A stretch of DNA of 64,000 nucleotides from Nocardiopsis eucommiae (lineage in GTDB: Bacteria > Actinomycetota > Actinomycetes > Streptosporangiales > Streptosporangiaceae), in the NCBI GenBank assembly GCA_018388625.1, contig CP074402.1, forward strand, positions 2,976,001 through 3,040,000, read 5' to 3'. Of this stretch, positions 30,365 to 41,138 are shown piece by piece. Made by a program: the position numbers and the translations under genes. The notes beneath the pieces are model-generated. The model did no database searches, was not told the DNA's origin, and was given only the letters and a program-made list of their open reading frames with translations. Numbering within the stretch: position 1 is the stretch's first letter; each line of letters opens with the position of its first letter.

Positions 30365-32173
30365 ATGGCCCAGAACGTCGCCGACCACGTGTTGCGCCGG
30401 CTGTCGCAGTGGGGTGTCACCGAGGTTTTCGGCTACCCCGGGGACAGCGTGAACGGCCTGGTCGCGGAGATGGCGAAGGTGGAGGACGGGCCGCGGTTCG
30501 TCCAGGCCCGGCACGAGGAGATGTCCGCCTTCGAGGCGGTCGGCTACGCCAAGTTCGGCGGTCGGCTGGGCGTGTGCATGGCCACCGGGGGCCCGGGGGC
30601 CGTGCATCTTCTCAACGGCCTCTACGACGCCAAACTCGACCACGTCCCGGTCCTGGCGATCCTGGGACAGGCCAGCCGCACCGCGATGGGCGGCGCCTAC
30701 CAGCAGGAGATCGACCTCCACAGCCTGTTCAAGGACGTCTCCTCGGCGTTCCTGGAGACGGTGAACGTCCCCCAGCAGCTCCCGAACGTGCTGGACCGCG
30801 CCGTGCGCTCGGCCCTGTCGGAGCGTGCGCCAGCCACCGTGATCATCCCCGCCGACGTGCAGGAGCTCGACTACACGCCGCCGAAACACGCGTTCAAGCA
30901 CGTGCCGTCCAGCGCTCCGGACCGGCGGGTCCACGGCGGCACCGTGCTGCCGCCCGCCAGCGAACTGGACCGCGCCGCCGAGGTGATCGACTCCGGCGAG
31001 CGAGTGGCGATCCTGGTCGGACAGGGCGCCAGGGGAGCGGCCGACGAGGTCCTGGCCCTGGCCGACGCGACCGGTGCGGGGATCGCCAAGGCGCTCCTCG
31101 GCAAGGACGTGCTCCCCGACGACCTGCCGAACGTCACCGGAGCCATCGGGTTGTTGGGGACCCGGCCCTCGTGGGAGCTGATGCGCGACTGCGACACCCT
31201 GCTCATCGTGGGCTCGAACCTGCCCTACTCCCAGTTCCTGCCACCGTTCGGACGGCGGGCCGTGGAGATCGACGTCGACCCCCGGTTCATCGGGATGCGC
31301 TACCCCACCGAGGTCAACCTCGTCGGAGACGCCGCGAGCACGCTGCGTGCGCTGCTCGAACGGCTCGACCCGCCCGCGACGGTCCGCGACGGCCGCGAAC
31401 GCTGGAGCTCCGAGGTCCAGGGCAACGTGCGCCGCTGGCGGCGGGTCCTGGACGCGCAGGCGGAGGTCTCCGCCGACCCGGTCAACCCGATGAGGGTCAT
31501 CAGCGAGCTCTCCTCGCGGCTGCCCGGTGACGCCATGGTGACCGTGGACTCGGGTTCGGCCACCAACTGGTACGCCCGGTTCCTGGACCTGGGTGAGGGC
31601 AACCGGGGATCGGTCTCGGGCACCCTCGCCACCATGGGGTGCGCCGTCCCCTATGCCATCGGGGCCAAGTTCGCCGCTCCCGACCGGCCCGTGGTCGCGC
31701 TGGTGGGTGACGGGGCCATGCAGATGAACGGGCTCATGGAGCTGCTGACGGCCCGCCGCTACCAGCACCTGTGGGACGACCCCCGGCTGGTGGTGTGCGT
31801 ACTGCACAACAACGACCTCAACCAGGTCACCTGGGAACTGAGGGCGATGGGCGGTTCACCGAGGACGCCGTACTCGCAGGACCTGCCGGACCTGTCGTAC
31901 GCGGACGTCGCCGAGCTGGTGGGGATCACGGGGATCACCGTGGACCGGCCCGAGGACGTCGGTCCGGCCTGGGACCGGGCCCTGGCCGCCCAGGGGGCGG
32001 TGGTGCTGGACGTGCACTGCGACGCCGACGTGCCGCCGATTCCACCGCAGACCGAGGGGGACCAGGTCACCGACACGCTCAGGGCGCTCCTGAGCGGGGA
32101 TCCGGACGTGTCGGGGGTCGCGGCGCGCGGTCTCGCCACCAAGATCCAGGAGTTCCTGCCGCACAGCCGCTGA
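30365..32173 (+). CDS. TPP-dependent enzyme, pyruvate oxidase/acetolactate synthase-like (602 aa)
   Basis: Full three-domain TPP enzyme: N-terminal EVFGYPGDSVNGLV with catalytic Glu in QARHEEMSAFEAVGYAK; middle domain GERVAILVGQGARGAADEV; C-terminal TPP/Mg motif VALVGDGAMQMNGLMELLTA with LHNNDLNQVTWE. RBS AAGGAGGGG. Resembles POXB-type stress proteins (pyruvate dehydrogenase, quinone) of actinobacteria. The C-terminal membrane-binding helix of PoxB is not evident, so oxidase versus decarboxylase is open. Confidence 0.82.
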   Translation: MAQNVADHVLRRLSQWGVTEVFGYPGDSVNGLVAEMAKVEDGPRFVQARHEEMSAFEAVGYAKFGGRLGVCMATGGPGAVHLLNGLYDAKLDHVPVLAILGQASRTAMGGAYQQEIDLHSLFKDVSSAFLETVNVPQQLPNVLDRAVRSALSERAPATVIIPADVQELDYTPPKHAFKHVPSSAPDRRVHGGTVLPPASELDRAAEVIDSGERVAILVGQGARGAADEVLALADATGAGIAKALLGKDVLPDDLPNVTGAIGLLGTRPSWELMRDCDTLLIVGSNLPYSQFLPPFGRRAVEIDVDPRFIGMRYPTEVNLVGDAASTLRALLERLDPPATVRDGRERWSSEVQGNVRRWRRVLDAQAEVSADPVNPMRVISELSSRLPGDAMVTVDSGSATNWYARFLDLGEGNRGSVSGTLATMGCAVPYAIGAKFAAPDRPVVALVGDGAMQMNGLMELLTARRYQHLWDDPRLVVCVLHNNDLNQVTWELRAMGGSPRTPYSQDLPDLSYADVAELVGITGITVDRPEDVGPAWDRALAAQGAVVLDVHCDADVPPIPPQTEGDQVTDTLRALLSGDPDVSGVAARGLATKIQEFLPHSR

Positions 32174-32321
32174 CACCGGCCCCGGGAACACGGGCCACGC
32201 ACCTGGTCGTCGACCATCGGGGGCTCGGCGACCGGGTGCGACGGGTGAAGGTGCCCGACGTCGGCGGTGGGTGGGGGCCGGAGCCCTCGCCCGGCACCGG
32301 CCCCCACCACTCGTCCGGGGG

Positions 32322-33389
32322 TCAGGCGCGCTGCCGCAGACGCTCCCGCTGGGGCACCACGGTGTACTTCGGGTCCTCGGCCGACTGCACACCGGCCTGG
32401 AAGATCCCCAGCCGGGTCAGCGCCGAGCCTCCCACCAGCGCGGCTCCGCTCAGCGCCGACACCACCCGGTTGCGCCGCCCCAGGACCGAGCCGACCGCGC
32501 CCGCCAGCGTGAGGGCCTTGGCGGTACGCGTGAGCGCCCCCGCCAGCCCACGGCCGTAGGGCTCTCCGACCAGACCCATCCGCTTCTCCATGCAGGTGGA
32601 CACCGCGAGCTCGGTCAGCGCTCCGCCCACGGCCGCCCGGCGGAACGGGCCGGCGTGCTCCGTCGGTGTCGTGACCAGTCCCATGCCGCCCGCCGCCGCG
32701 ACGGCGGAGGACGCGAATACATAGGGCATCTCCCGGTGCCCCTCGTGCCAGGAGGGCACCGCCGTGTCGCAGATGAGCGGTGCCGTGTAGGTGGCGACCA
32801 ACGGCCCAAGGACCCCCGCGCCCATGGTCGCCGCGGACCCGATCCGCGGGAACCAGCCGGTGGCGGCGGTCACGGCGGCCGTCCCGACCAGGGGGCCGTA
32901 ACCCGCCAGGAGCCACGACCCCATGCTCATCGGTGAGGTCGGCTTGAACACACGCAGCATGTTGAGGAAGCGCTCGGGCCGCCCGAGGTCGTGGACGAGG
33001 GCCACCAGCGACCCGGAGATCGCCACCAGCGCCGTGTACTTGAGGGGACGCCCCAGGTCGGCGCGGCCGGTGGCCTCCGCCCCGGCGGCCAGGACCGAGG
33101 AAGCACCGGCCAGACCGCCCAGGAACAGGTAGCCGCCGATGTCGCGGGCCTCCCACACCACCCCGTTGAGCACCGGCCTTCCGTGGTAGGAGCGAAAGTC
33201 GGCGTCGGGCACGCGGGTGGGCTCGCCCCCGCGCCGACGCCGGCCCTCCGGGCGCCCCGATGGCCGCTCCGCCTCCCGCGCCTGGTCACGTTCGGTCCGC
33301 TGGGCCTCGGAGACCACGCCCGCCGCGCCGGTGATCGCGTCCCGGCCGCGTTCGCTCGGCCCCATGCCGTCGAGTTCGGGATTGCTCAT
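32322..33389 (-). CDS. NrfD/PsrC-type membrane subunit of formate dehydrogenase (355 aa)
   Basis: Quinone-reducing membrane anchor with about eight helices. N-terminus is Arg-rich and cytoplasmic, then SYHGRPVLNGVVWEARDIGG, YLFLGGLAGASSVLA. Residues FLNMLRVFKPTSPMSMGSWL are typical of NrfD proteins. Start ATG 33389 overlaps the stop of the FdhB gene by four bases. It would pass electrons from FdhB to menaquinone. Confidence 0.8.
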   Translation of the reverse strand: MSNPELDGMGPSERGRDAITGAAGVVSEAQRTERDQAREAERPSGRPEGRRRRGGEPTRVPDADFRSYHGRPVLNGVVWEARDIGGYLFLGGLAGASSVLAAGAEATGRADLGRPLKYTALVAISGSLVALVHDLGRPERFLNMLRVFKPTSPMSMGSWLLAGYGPLVGTAAVTAATGWFPRIGSAATMGAGVLGPLVATYTAPLICDTAVPSWHEGHREMPYVFASSAVAAAGGMGLVTTPTEHAGPFRRAAVGGALTELAVSTCMEKRMGLVGEPYGRGLAGALTRTAKALTLAGAVGSVLGRRNRVVSALSGAALVGGSALTRLGIFQAGVQSAEDPKYTVVPQRERLRQRA

Positions 33390-34311
33390 GACCGCCTCCC
33401 CGCGAACGCCGCGAGCCCACCCGCGAGCAGGACCACGGCCGCCGAACCCGCGTGCCGCCACATCGACGGCAGGTCGCGGGTGGTCACCACCGGGTCGGGT
33501 GGGAGACCGTACACCTCGGGCTCGTCCAGCAGCAGGAAGAAGGCACCGGCACCGCCCACGCCGTCCTCGGGGTCCTCGCCGTACAGCCGCGCGGAGGACA
33601 CCCCCGCGTCCTGGAGGTCCTCCACCCGCCGCTGGGCCCGCTCCCGCAGCTCGTCCAGGTCACCGAACTGGATGGAGTCGGTGGGGCACGCCTTCGCACA
33701 CGCGGGCTCCAGACCGTCACCGATCCGGTCGTAGCAGAGCGTGCACTTCCAGGCCCGGCCGTCGACCTCGCGACGGTCGATCACCCCGTACGGGCAGGCG
33801 GACACGCAGTACCCGCAACCGTTGCAGATGTCCTCCTGCACCACCACGGTGTCGAACTCCGTACGGAAGAGCGACCCCGTGGGACACACGTCCAGGCAGG
33901 CCGCGCTCGTGCAGTGCTTGCACACGTCGGACGACATCAGCCACCGGAACTCGCCCCGGCCCGTTCCGTCGCCGTCCTCGCCCGTGCGCTGCCCCGGGAG
34001 GTCGAACGAGGGCATGCCGAGGTCGACCGTCCCGGGCCCGCGGCCGCTCCGGGAGCTCCGTCGCCGCCCCCGGGCCTGCCCACGCCGGACTCCTGGTACC
34101 CGAGCGGCACGCGCTGCTCGACGAAGGCCACGTGGCGCCAGGTGTCGGCGCTCAGACGCCCGCTGTTGTCGAAGGACGAGGCCAGGAAGTTCAGCCCGTC
34201 CTCCGGGACCATGTTCCACTCCTTGCACGCGACCTCGCATGCCTTGCACCCGATGCACACGCTCGTGTCGGTGAAGAACCCCTTGCGTGAGGGCCGTTCG
34301 TCCTCGGTCAT
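33386..34311 (-). CDS. fdhB: Formate dehydrogenase iron-sulfur subunit FdhB (frameshifted near 34031)
   Basis: 308 residues after adding one base near 34031-34037 (CCCGGGCCC). The first Cys cluster CIGCKACEVACKEWN is in the 5' frame; the other three (CKHCTSAACLDVCP, CNGCGYCVSACP, CTLCYDRIGDGLEPACAKACP) in the 3' frame, so the four [4Fe-4S] sites are complete only in the corrected form. C-terminal helix anchors to the membrane. Middle gene of the fdhA-fdhB-nrfD operon. Confidence 0.8.
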
Positions 34312-37300
34312 CAGTCCTCCGTTCCGGTCCGCTCGGTGACGCCCGCCCTGCGCCGGTACTCCTCCACCAGGGCCACGCGCTCCGGGCCCCGGGGACGCCG
34401 CCCCGGACGGATGTCGGCGGTCAGCGCCTTCACTTCCTGGATGTGCACGTTGGGGTCCAGCGCCATGGACATCAGCTCGTTGGCCGAGTCACCCGTGGAG
34501 TACCCGTTGGGCCCCCAGTGGTAGGGCATGCCGATCTGGTGGACGAGGCGCCCCTGGACGCGCAACGGCCTCATGCGGTCGGTGACCAGCACTCTGGCCT
34601 CGATGGCGTTGCGCGCCGTCACGACGGTCGCCCAGCCGCCGTGCTCCAGTTCCCGTTCGGCCGCCAGCTCCGGTCCCACCTCGCAGAAGAACTCCGGTTG
34701 GAGCTCGGACAGGTAGGGCGTCCACCGGCTCATGCCCCCGGCGGTGAAGTGCTCGGTGAGCCGGTAGGTCGTCACCACGTACGGGAACACCCCGGCCCCG
34801 GGGGTGCCCGGGGGCGGGTGGTAGCGGTTGAGCTCGTGCTGGAAGAGCAGACGGGTCGGGTTGCGCTGCTGCCGGTAGAGCGGGTTGCCGAACGGGGTGT
34901 CCTGCGGTTCGTAGTGCGTGGGCATCGGACCGTCGTGCAGACCTGCCGGAGCGTAGAGCCACCCCTTGCCGTCCGCCTGCATGATGAACGGGTCCACCCC
35001 GCTCAGGGCCTCGACGCCGGTCGCGTCCTCGGAGGGCCGGTAGCCGGGCGCCTTGTCGTGTTCGAAGTCGGCGACGTCGAACCCCGTCCAGTGCCCCGCT
35101 TCCTCGTCCCACCACACCAGGGCCTTGCGCTCGCTCCACGGGCGGCCCCGGGGGTCGGCCGAGGCCCGGTTGTACAGGACGCGCCGGTTGTCCGGCCACG
35201 CCCAGGCCCACTCGGCGGCGATCCAGTCCTGCTCGTCGCCCGGCTTCTTGCGCGCGGCCTGGTTGACCCCGTCCGCGAAGACCCCGCAGTAGATCCAGCA
35301 GCCGCAGCTGGTGGACCCGTCGTCCCTCAGCCGGGTGTACCCGTCCAGCGGACGGCCCCGCGCGTCGTGCCCGTTGATCTCACGCAGTACCGCCTCCGCG
35401 CTGGGCTCCCCGTCCGGCTCCAACGGGTAGTCCCAGGTGAGTTCGAGGACCGGCTGGTCCTTGGGATCGCCCGACCCGGCGAGGCGCTCCCGGACCAGTC
35501 TCCCCAGGTGGTACATGAACCACAGGTCACTACGCCGGTCACCGCTGGGTTCGACCGCGCGGTCGTGCCACTGGAGGGTCCGGTTGGTGTTGGTGAACGT
35601 GCCCGACTTCTCCGTGTGCGCGGCCGCCGGGAAGAAGAAGACCTCCGTGCCGATGTCCTCGGTGCGCATCTCCCCGGACTCGATCTCCGGGCCGTCCTTC
35701 CACCAGGTGGCGCTCTCGATCAGCGAGAAGTCCCGGACCACCAACCAGTCCAGTTCGGCCATGCCGAATCGCTGCGCCCGGCTGTTGGCCGACCCCACCG
35801 CCGGGTTCTCGCCCATGAGGAAGTAGCCCTTGCACACACCCTCCATCTGCGCCATCACGGTGTCGTACGTGCTGTGCGACCCGGTCAGCCGGGGAGGTGC
35901 CCGAAGCAGAAGTCGTTGTCGGCCGTGGCGTGCTCACCGAACCACGCCTTGAGCAGGCTCACCGTGTAGGACCGCATGTCCGACCAGAACCCCTTGCGCG
36001 GATACCCGGCCGCCAGCACGTACCCCTCCAGGTCCTGTTCCTCATGGGCGTGCGGCATGGGCAGGTAACCCGGCAGCAGGTCGAACAGCGTGGGCACGTC
36101 GCTGGAGCCCTGGATGCTGGCGTGGCCACGCAGAGCCTGGATCCCTCCACCGGGCCGACCGACGTTGCCCAGCAGCAGCTGGAGGATCGACGCCGTACGG
36201 ATGTACTGCGAACCCACGGTGTGCTGCGTCCAGCCGACCGCGTAGCAGAAGGCGCTGGTGCGCTCCGGCCCGGAGTTCTCGGTGAGGTGGTCGCACACCC
36301 GCAGGAACACGTCCCTCGGGATCCCGCACACCTCCTCGACCATCTCGGGCGTGTACCGGGAGTAGTGGCGCCTGAGGACCTGGAACACGCACCTGGGATC
36401 CGTGAGCGTGCGGTCCTCCTCGGGGCGCTCCCGGATCACCGCGCCGCCCGAGCCCTGCTGCTCCGGGCGGCCCGAGCGGCTGGTGTCGCCCGTGACGCCC
36501 CCGCGCGTACGGGGGAGCTGGTTGCGGTCGCCCGCCGCCGCGGCCACCGTCGCGCCCTCGTAGGTCCAGGTGGAGACGTCGTAGGAGCGTTCCTTCTCGG
36601 AGAACCCGGAGAACACCCCGTCCAGGTCCTCGGTGTCCCGGAACGCCTCGCCCACGATGGTCGCGGCGTTCGTGTACTCCAGGACGTAGTCGTGGAAGTA
36701 CTTCCCCTCCGACAGCACGTGGTTGATGACGGCGCCCAGGAAGGCGATGTCGGTGCCCGCGCGGATCGGCACGTGCAGGTCGGCCAGGGCGCTGGTCCGA
36801 CTGAACCGGGGGTCGACGTGGATGACGACGGCTCCGCGCGCCTTGGCCTCCATCACCCACTGGAACCCGACCGGGTGCGCCTCGGCGAAGTTGGAACCCT
36901 CGATCACGATGCAGTCGGAGTTCTGGAGGTCCTGGAGGAACATGGTGGCCCCGCCGCGCCCGAAGGAGGTCCCCAGCCCGGCGACGGTCGAGCTGTGGCA
37001 GACCCGTGCCTGGTTCTCCACCTGGATCACCCCGAGCGAGGTGAGGAGCTTCTTGATCAGGTAGTTCTCCTCGTTGTCGAGGGTCGCCCCACCCAGGCTC
37101 GCGATGCCGAGCGTGCGCGCCACACGTCGGCCCTCGCACTCCTCCTGCCAGGTCCGCTCCCGCGTGTCCACGACCCGGTCGGCCACCATCCGCATGGCCG
37201 TGTCCAGGTCCAACTCCTCCCAGTCCGTGCCATGGGGGCGTCGGTACAGGACCCGGTCCCGCCGGGACGGTCCCGTGGTGAGCTGGAGGCTCGCCGAACC

Positions 37301-37564
37301 CTTGGGGCACAGGCGTCCCCGGCTGATGGGGGAGTCGGGGTCGCCCTCGATCTGGATGACCTGCTCGTCACGGACGTACACGTTCTGCCCACACCCCACC
37401 GCGCAGTACGGGCAGACCGACTTGACGACCCGGTCCGCCTCGGCGGTGCGCGGGCGGAGCCGCTCGGTGCGCTCCGACCTGGCGGCCGCCCCGAGTCCCC
37501 GCCGGTCCTCTCCGGTGACCTGTCTCAGTACCGGCCACGATCCGAGCCATTCCCACACGCTCAT
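34311..37564 (-). CDS. fdhA: Formate dehydrogenase alpha subunit, Cys form (frameshifted at 35891-35894)
   Basis: Molybdopterin oxidoreductase of 1084 residues once one base is added to the G4 run at 35891-35894. Start ATG 37564 with GGGGAGGAG. [4Fe-4S] motif VCPYCAVGCGQNVYV. The residue aligned with selenocysteine of E. coli FdnG is Cys in ENQARVCHSSTVAGL, so no UGA decoding is needed. No Tat signal is visible, so it probably stays cytoplasmic. Converts formate to CO2 and feeds electrons to FdhB. Confidence 0.85.
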
Positions 37565-37620
37565 GGAACTCCTCCCCGACCCGGTGGCGTGGCACCGCCC
37601 GGCCCGTTCCTCCGCTGACG

Positions 37621-37776
37621 TCAGCTGGCCTGGGTCTCTCCGCCGATCCGAGTGGGGGTCTCGCCGGTGGAGCGGGACGAGGGCCCGTCGCGGGCGAAGC
37701 GCACGAAGGAGGGCGCGGTCCCGACCGTGTCGGTCCGCCCCCTCGGCTTCTCCCGTCTGCGCGGACGGTCGTCCAT
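37621..37776 (-). CDS. Possible small protein upstream of fdhA (51 aa)
   Basis: MDDRPRRREKPRGRTDTVGT, then APSFVRFARDGPSSRSTGET. Charged, no motif, weak RBS. Its place directly upstream of fdhA on the same strand hints at a small accessory gene, but coding status is uncertain. Confidence 0.3.
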   Translation of the reverse strand: MDDRPRRREKPRGRTDTVGTAPSFVRFARDGPSSRSTGETPTRIGGETQAS

Positions 37777-38134
37777 GGTGGTTCCCCCGTGCTCCCTCCT
37801 CGACCGCCCTGCCCGACCGACGAGAGCCGCACACCTGCCCGCCGCCACAGAGCACCATCCTTTGCCCTGGTCCGCGCGTGCAGGGGGACGACTTTCTCCT
37901 TGAGGGGGTTTGCGCAGACATTGTGGTGGGAAGCGCGGATCCGGGGCGCTTCCTACGAAGCTCCGTGAACTCGGGCGAGTGACGAGCTCCCGACCAGCGC
38001 TCCCGCACGCACGAGATGGGCGTCCACAGGCGCTGCTTCGACCCGGGACCCACGCGCGTGCCCACCGGGGATGTGAACCCCTGCGCGGTCCACTCCTCCC
38101 CACGACTCCGCGAGTTCGAGCGTTCCGTGTCGGG
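37777..38134. other. Intergenic region without a recognised gene (358 bp)
   Basis: Lies between the formate dehydrogenase operon start and the SpoIIM-like gene. No credible frame and no clear operator; presumably holds the fdh promoter. Confidence 0.4.
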
Positions 38135-38761
38135 TCAGTGGAGGAGCGCCATGAGGTGGATGACCTCCCAGGCCTCGAAGACGGCGACGACGAAGAGCAC
38201 CAGGACGATGACGAGATAGAGGCGCAGGTTGGCGCCGAGGCCCGCCCGGTACCCCGCCCGCCTGGACGGCAGTTCGAGTCTCTGGTACCCGAAGGTCGAT
38301 CTCCAGAGAATGACCGTCCCGAGCGTCGCCAGGATGTAGGCCTGGAATTCGATGATCAGGACGGGAGCGTGGGGGAGGAGGGCGATGGCGGCGTCCCCGG
38401 ATGTCGGAGTGAGCCACATGCCGATTTCCATGGCTCGGTAGACCGTGGCGGCGACCCCGAAGAACGGAATGACGAGCGAGGGAATCGTCGTCGTGAGCAG
38501 GGCGGCGAAGGCGAGATTGAAGATGAACGTCCCCAGGGCCGCCGACACGAAGTCGCCGTTCACGTAGGCGGTGACCACGAAGTCCCCGGGTCCGGGCAGG
38601 TCCACGAAGGCTTGGGCGCGTTCGAGTCCCCTCTCCTGTAACCCGAAGAGGGCTGTCAGGGCCATCGTCGCTCCCAACAGGCCGTAGACGGCGATATTGA
38701 GAAGGACGTAGGTTCTCCAGTGCTCTCTGAGGATGTTCAGGAAACCGCGAAAGAGGCGCAT
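38135..38761 (-). CDS. SpoIIM-like (DUF95) integral membrane protein (208 aa)
   Basis: Five to six membrane helices, with an N-terminal FRGFLNILREHWRTYVLLNI and a Pro/Leu-rich loop. The motif FNLAFAALLTTTIPSLVIPF and FFGVAATVYRAMEIGMWL match stage II sporulation protein M relatives. RBS GAAGGGAG. It lies 45 bp downstream of the TetR gene on the same strand and is probably co-transcribed with it. Its role outside sporulation is unknown. Confidence 0.7.
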   Translation of the reverse strand: MRLFRGFLNILREHWRTYVLLNIAVYGLLGATMALTALFGLQERGLERAQAFVDLPGPGDFVVTAYVNGDFVSAALGTFIFNLAFAALLTTTIPSLVIPFFGVAATVYRAMEIGMWLTPTSGDAAIALLPHAPVLIIEFQAYILATLGTVILWRSTFGYQRLELPSRRAGYRAGLGANLRLYLVIVLVLFVVAVFEAWEVIHLMALLH

Positions 38762-38806
38762 CCGGTCGTTCTCCCTTCTGGTTCGGCGGTCGAGTGGCGA
38801 CGCCGT

Positions 38807-39358
38807 TCAGTGGCCGAGGGCATCGAGGGCTGTGGCGATGATGGTGGGTCGCCATTCCCGTTCACGGCCGACGCGCACGGCGGTCAGGCAGGCGTGGGTG
38901 AGCACGGCCGCAGAGCTGATCACCCGGATCTGGCGTTCCTCGTCGGAGGAGGACCAGTCGACCCCGAAGGCGCGCGTGACGGCTTCCCCGCAGGCGAGGA
39001 GCTCCGCGGGGGCGTCGTTCGGATCGATGTCGATCAGGCCCAGGGACAGCGCGCTCACGCCTGGCCACTGGAACGTGAGGTCCACGAACCCGGCCACCAG
39101 GCCCCGGTCCCGCTCTTCGCCCGCGGGGAGGGTCGCCACCTCGGCGGTGACGGCGGTCACCGCCCGGCTTATCGCGGTGATGGCCGCCTCGTGGAGCGCG
39201 TCCTTGGTGGCGAAGCGGCGAAGGATCCCGGCCTTGGAGTATCCGGTCGCGTCAGCGATCTGTTGGACTGACGTGTTCTCGAAGCCGTGGCGGGCGAAGA
39301 GGCCCGCCGCCCGGTCCACGATCTGAGCGTCGATCTGTTCACTGGTCGGTTTCACCAT
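38807..39358 (-). CDS. TetR-family regulator (183 aa)
   Basis: N-terminal HTH: IVDRAAGLFARHGFENTSVQ, QIADATGYSKAGILRRFATK. C-terminal ligand domain helical. A large palindrome (39378-39416) begins 20 bases upstream of the start, so the protein is probably autoregulated. It precedes the SpoIIM-like gene in an operon and faces the sugar transporter gene. Confidence 0.85.
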   Translation of the reverse strand: MVKPTSEQIDAQIVDRAAGLFARHGFENTSVQQIADATGYSKAGILRRFATKDALHEAAITAISRAVTAVTAEVATLPAGEERDRGLVAGFVDLTFQWPGVSALSLGLIDIDPNDAPAELLACGEAVTRAFGVDWSSSDEERQIRVISSAAVLTHACLTAVRVGREREWRPTIIATALDALGH

Positions 39359-39711
39359 GGGGAGACCCTACCGCATGTGTGACCATATCGGTCAGCTTGT
39401 GACCGATATGGTCACAACAGACTACGCGGGAGCGTTGCGGTAGCGGAGAAGAACCGGTAGCTGCCGAGGTCCTCCGAGATCTCCTTGACCATCCGCCGAG
39501 TCCCTTTCTGGATAGCGGCGACGCTCTCCGGGCGTGCTCGCCCGGATGAGATGGGGAGTGGCGACGGCTCGTGGGGGCGTTCCGGAGCGGTCGATCGCGG
39601 CCTGGCGCGCCCCTGGGTCGCGTTGCGCTCCGGGACCGGGACACGACGATCTGTCACTGTGGTGCACTGGCGCACTACCCATGTACGCCAGTGACCTGGG
39701 AAGAGGCAGAA
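39359..39711. promoter_or_regulatory. Intergenic regulatory region between TetR and transporter genes (353 bp)
   Basis: Besides the 17-bp-arm palindrome (39378-39416) it holds an inverted repeat CACTGGCG (39665-39672) / CGCCAGTG (39686-39693) just upstream of the transporter GTG. No convincing gene; a 26-codon minus frame (39412-39492) is noted elsewhere. Confidence 0.5.
39378..39416. promoter_or_regulatory. TetR operator: perfect 17-bp inverted repeat
   Basis: TGTGACCATATCGGTCA (39378-39394), spacer GCTTG, and its exact complement (39400-39416). Inner copies of TGACC(A/G)ATATCGGTCA suggest two overlapping TetR dimer sites. AT-rich compared with surroundings. Confidence 0.8.
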
Positions 39712-41129
39712 GTGAGCGATACCGGAGCATCGTCGTCGGGGTCGGGGGAATCCCACCTGGCCCACGTGACCATGATCGCGGCGGCCGCCGCGATGGGTGG
39801 TTTCCTGTTCGGCTACGACAGCGCGGTCATCAACGGCGCGGTTGACGCGATCCAGCAGAAGTTCGACGTGGGCGCCGGACTCCTGGGGTTCACCGTCGCC
39901 TCCGCCCTGCTGGGCTGTGTGGTGGGCGCGGCCACGGCGGGCAACCTCGCGGACCGGCTCGGCCGCATCAGGGCCATGCAGATCGCCGGTGTCCTGTTCG
40001 CGGTGAGCGCGATCGGTTCGGCCCTGCCGTTCTCGATCTGGGACCTCACCTTCTGGCGCGTCATCGGCGGCGTGGCGATCGGTATGGCCTCGGTGATCGC
40101 GCCGACCTACATCGCGGAGGTCTCGCCCGCCGCCTACCGGGGTCGCCTGGCCTCCCTGCAACAGCTCGCCATCGTGCTGGGGATCGCCTGCTCCCAGCTG
40201 GTGAACTACGCGATCGCGCAGGAGGCGGACGGCAGCGCGCACAACATGCTCGGACCGGTGCAGGCATGGCAGTGGATGCTGGCCGTGGAGGCGCTGCCCG
40301 CCCTGGTCTACCTCGGGTTGAGCCTGGTCATCCCGGAGTCGCCCCGCTATCTCGTGCGGGTGGGACGCGTGGACCGGGCCCGGTCCATCCTGAGCGATGT
40401 CGAGGGGGCGGGACGGCCCGGATCGACCGGAGGATCGGGGAGATCAAGGAGGCCCTGGGCTCGGAGGTGCGGCCCCGGCTGCGGGACCTGACCGGGAAGT
40501 ACGGCCTGCTGCCCATCGTCTGGATCGGTATGGCGGTCTCCGCCTTCCAGCAGTTGGTGGGCATCAACGTCATCTTCTACTACTCCAGTTCACTGTGGCA
40601 GTCGGTCGGCGTGGCCGAGACCGACTCGCTGCTGCTGAGCCTGTTCACCTCGCTGGTGAACATCGTGGGCACGGTGATCGCGATCATGCTGGTGGACCGG
40701 GTCGGCCGCAAGCCCCTGCTCCTGGCGGGATCCGCGGGGATGACCGTGGCGTTGGGCCTGGCCGCCTTCGCGTTCGGCCACGCCACCGGCTCCGGCGAGG
40801 AGGTCACCCTCCCCTTCGTGTGGGGCGTGGTGGCGCTGGTCTCGGCCAGCTCCTTCGTGCTGTTCTTCGCCCTGTCCTGGGGCGCGGTCGTGTGGGTGCT
40901 GCTGGGGGAGATGTTCCCGCTGCGGATCCGCGCCGCCGCCATGGGCGTGGCCACCGCCACCCAGTGGCTGGCCAACTGGCTGATCACCGTGAGCTTCCCG
41001 AGCCTGCGGGACTGGAGCCTGCCCGGCTCGTACTCGATCTACGCGGGCTTCGCCCTGCTGTCGTTCTTCTTCGTGCTCAAGTTCGTGCAAGAAACCAAGG
41101 GCAAGACCCTGGAGGAGATGCGCGGTTAG
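39712..41129 (+). CDS. MFS sugar/H+ symporter (frameshifted at 40404-40408)
   Basis: 472 residues after adding one G to the G5 run. GTG start 39712 with AAGAGG. Signatures of the sugar porter family: GYDSAVINGAVDAIQQKF, DRLGRIRAMQIAG, PESPRYLVRVGRVDRAR, then in the second frame AFQQLVGINVIFYYSS, DRVGRKPLLLAG and FVQETKGKTLEEM. Twelve helices expected. Probably imports a hexose or pentose. The AraC-type gene 9 bp downstream is in the same direction. Confidence 0.82.
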
Positions 41130-41138
41130 GCTGGAGAG

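Noticed and set aside
38135-38761. SpoIIM-like gene as proof of sporulation control
   Set aside because: The family is wide and the gene lies with a TetR regulator; no sporulation genes nearby.
39412-39492. 26-codon minus frame MVKEISEDLGSYRFF... between the TetR operator and the transporter
   Set aside because: Has a possible RBS (AAAGGGA) but no family or conservation evidence; may be a remnant. Not listed as a gene.
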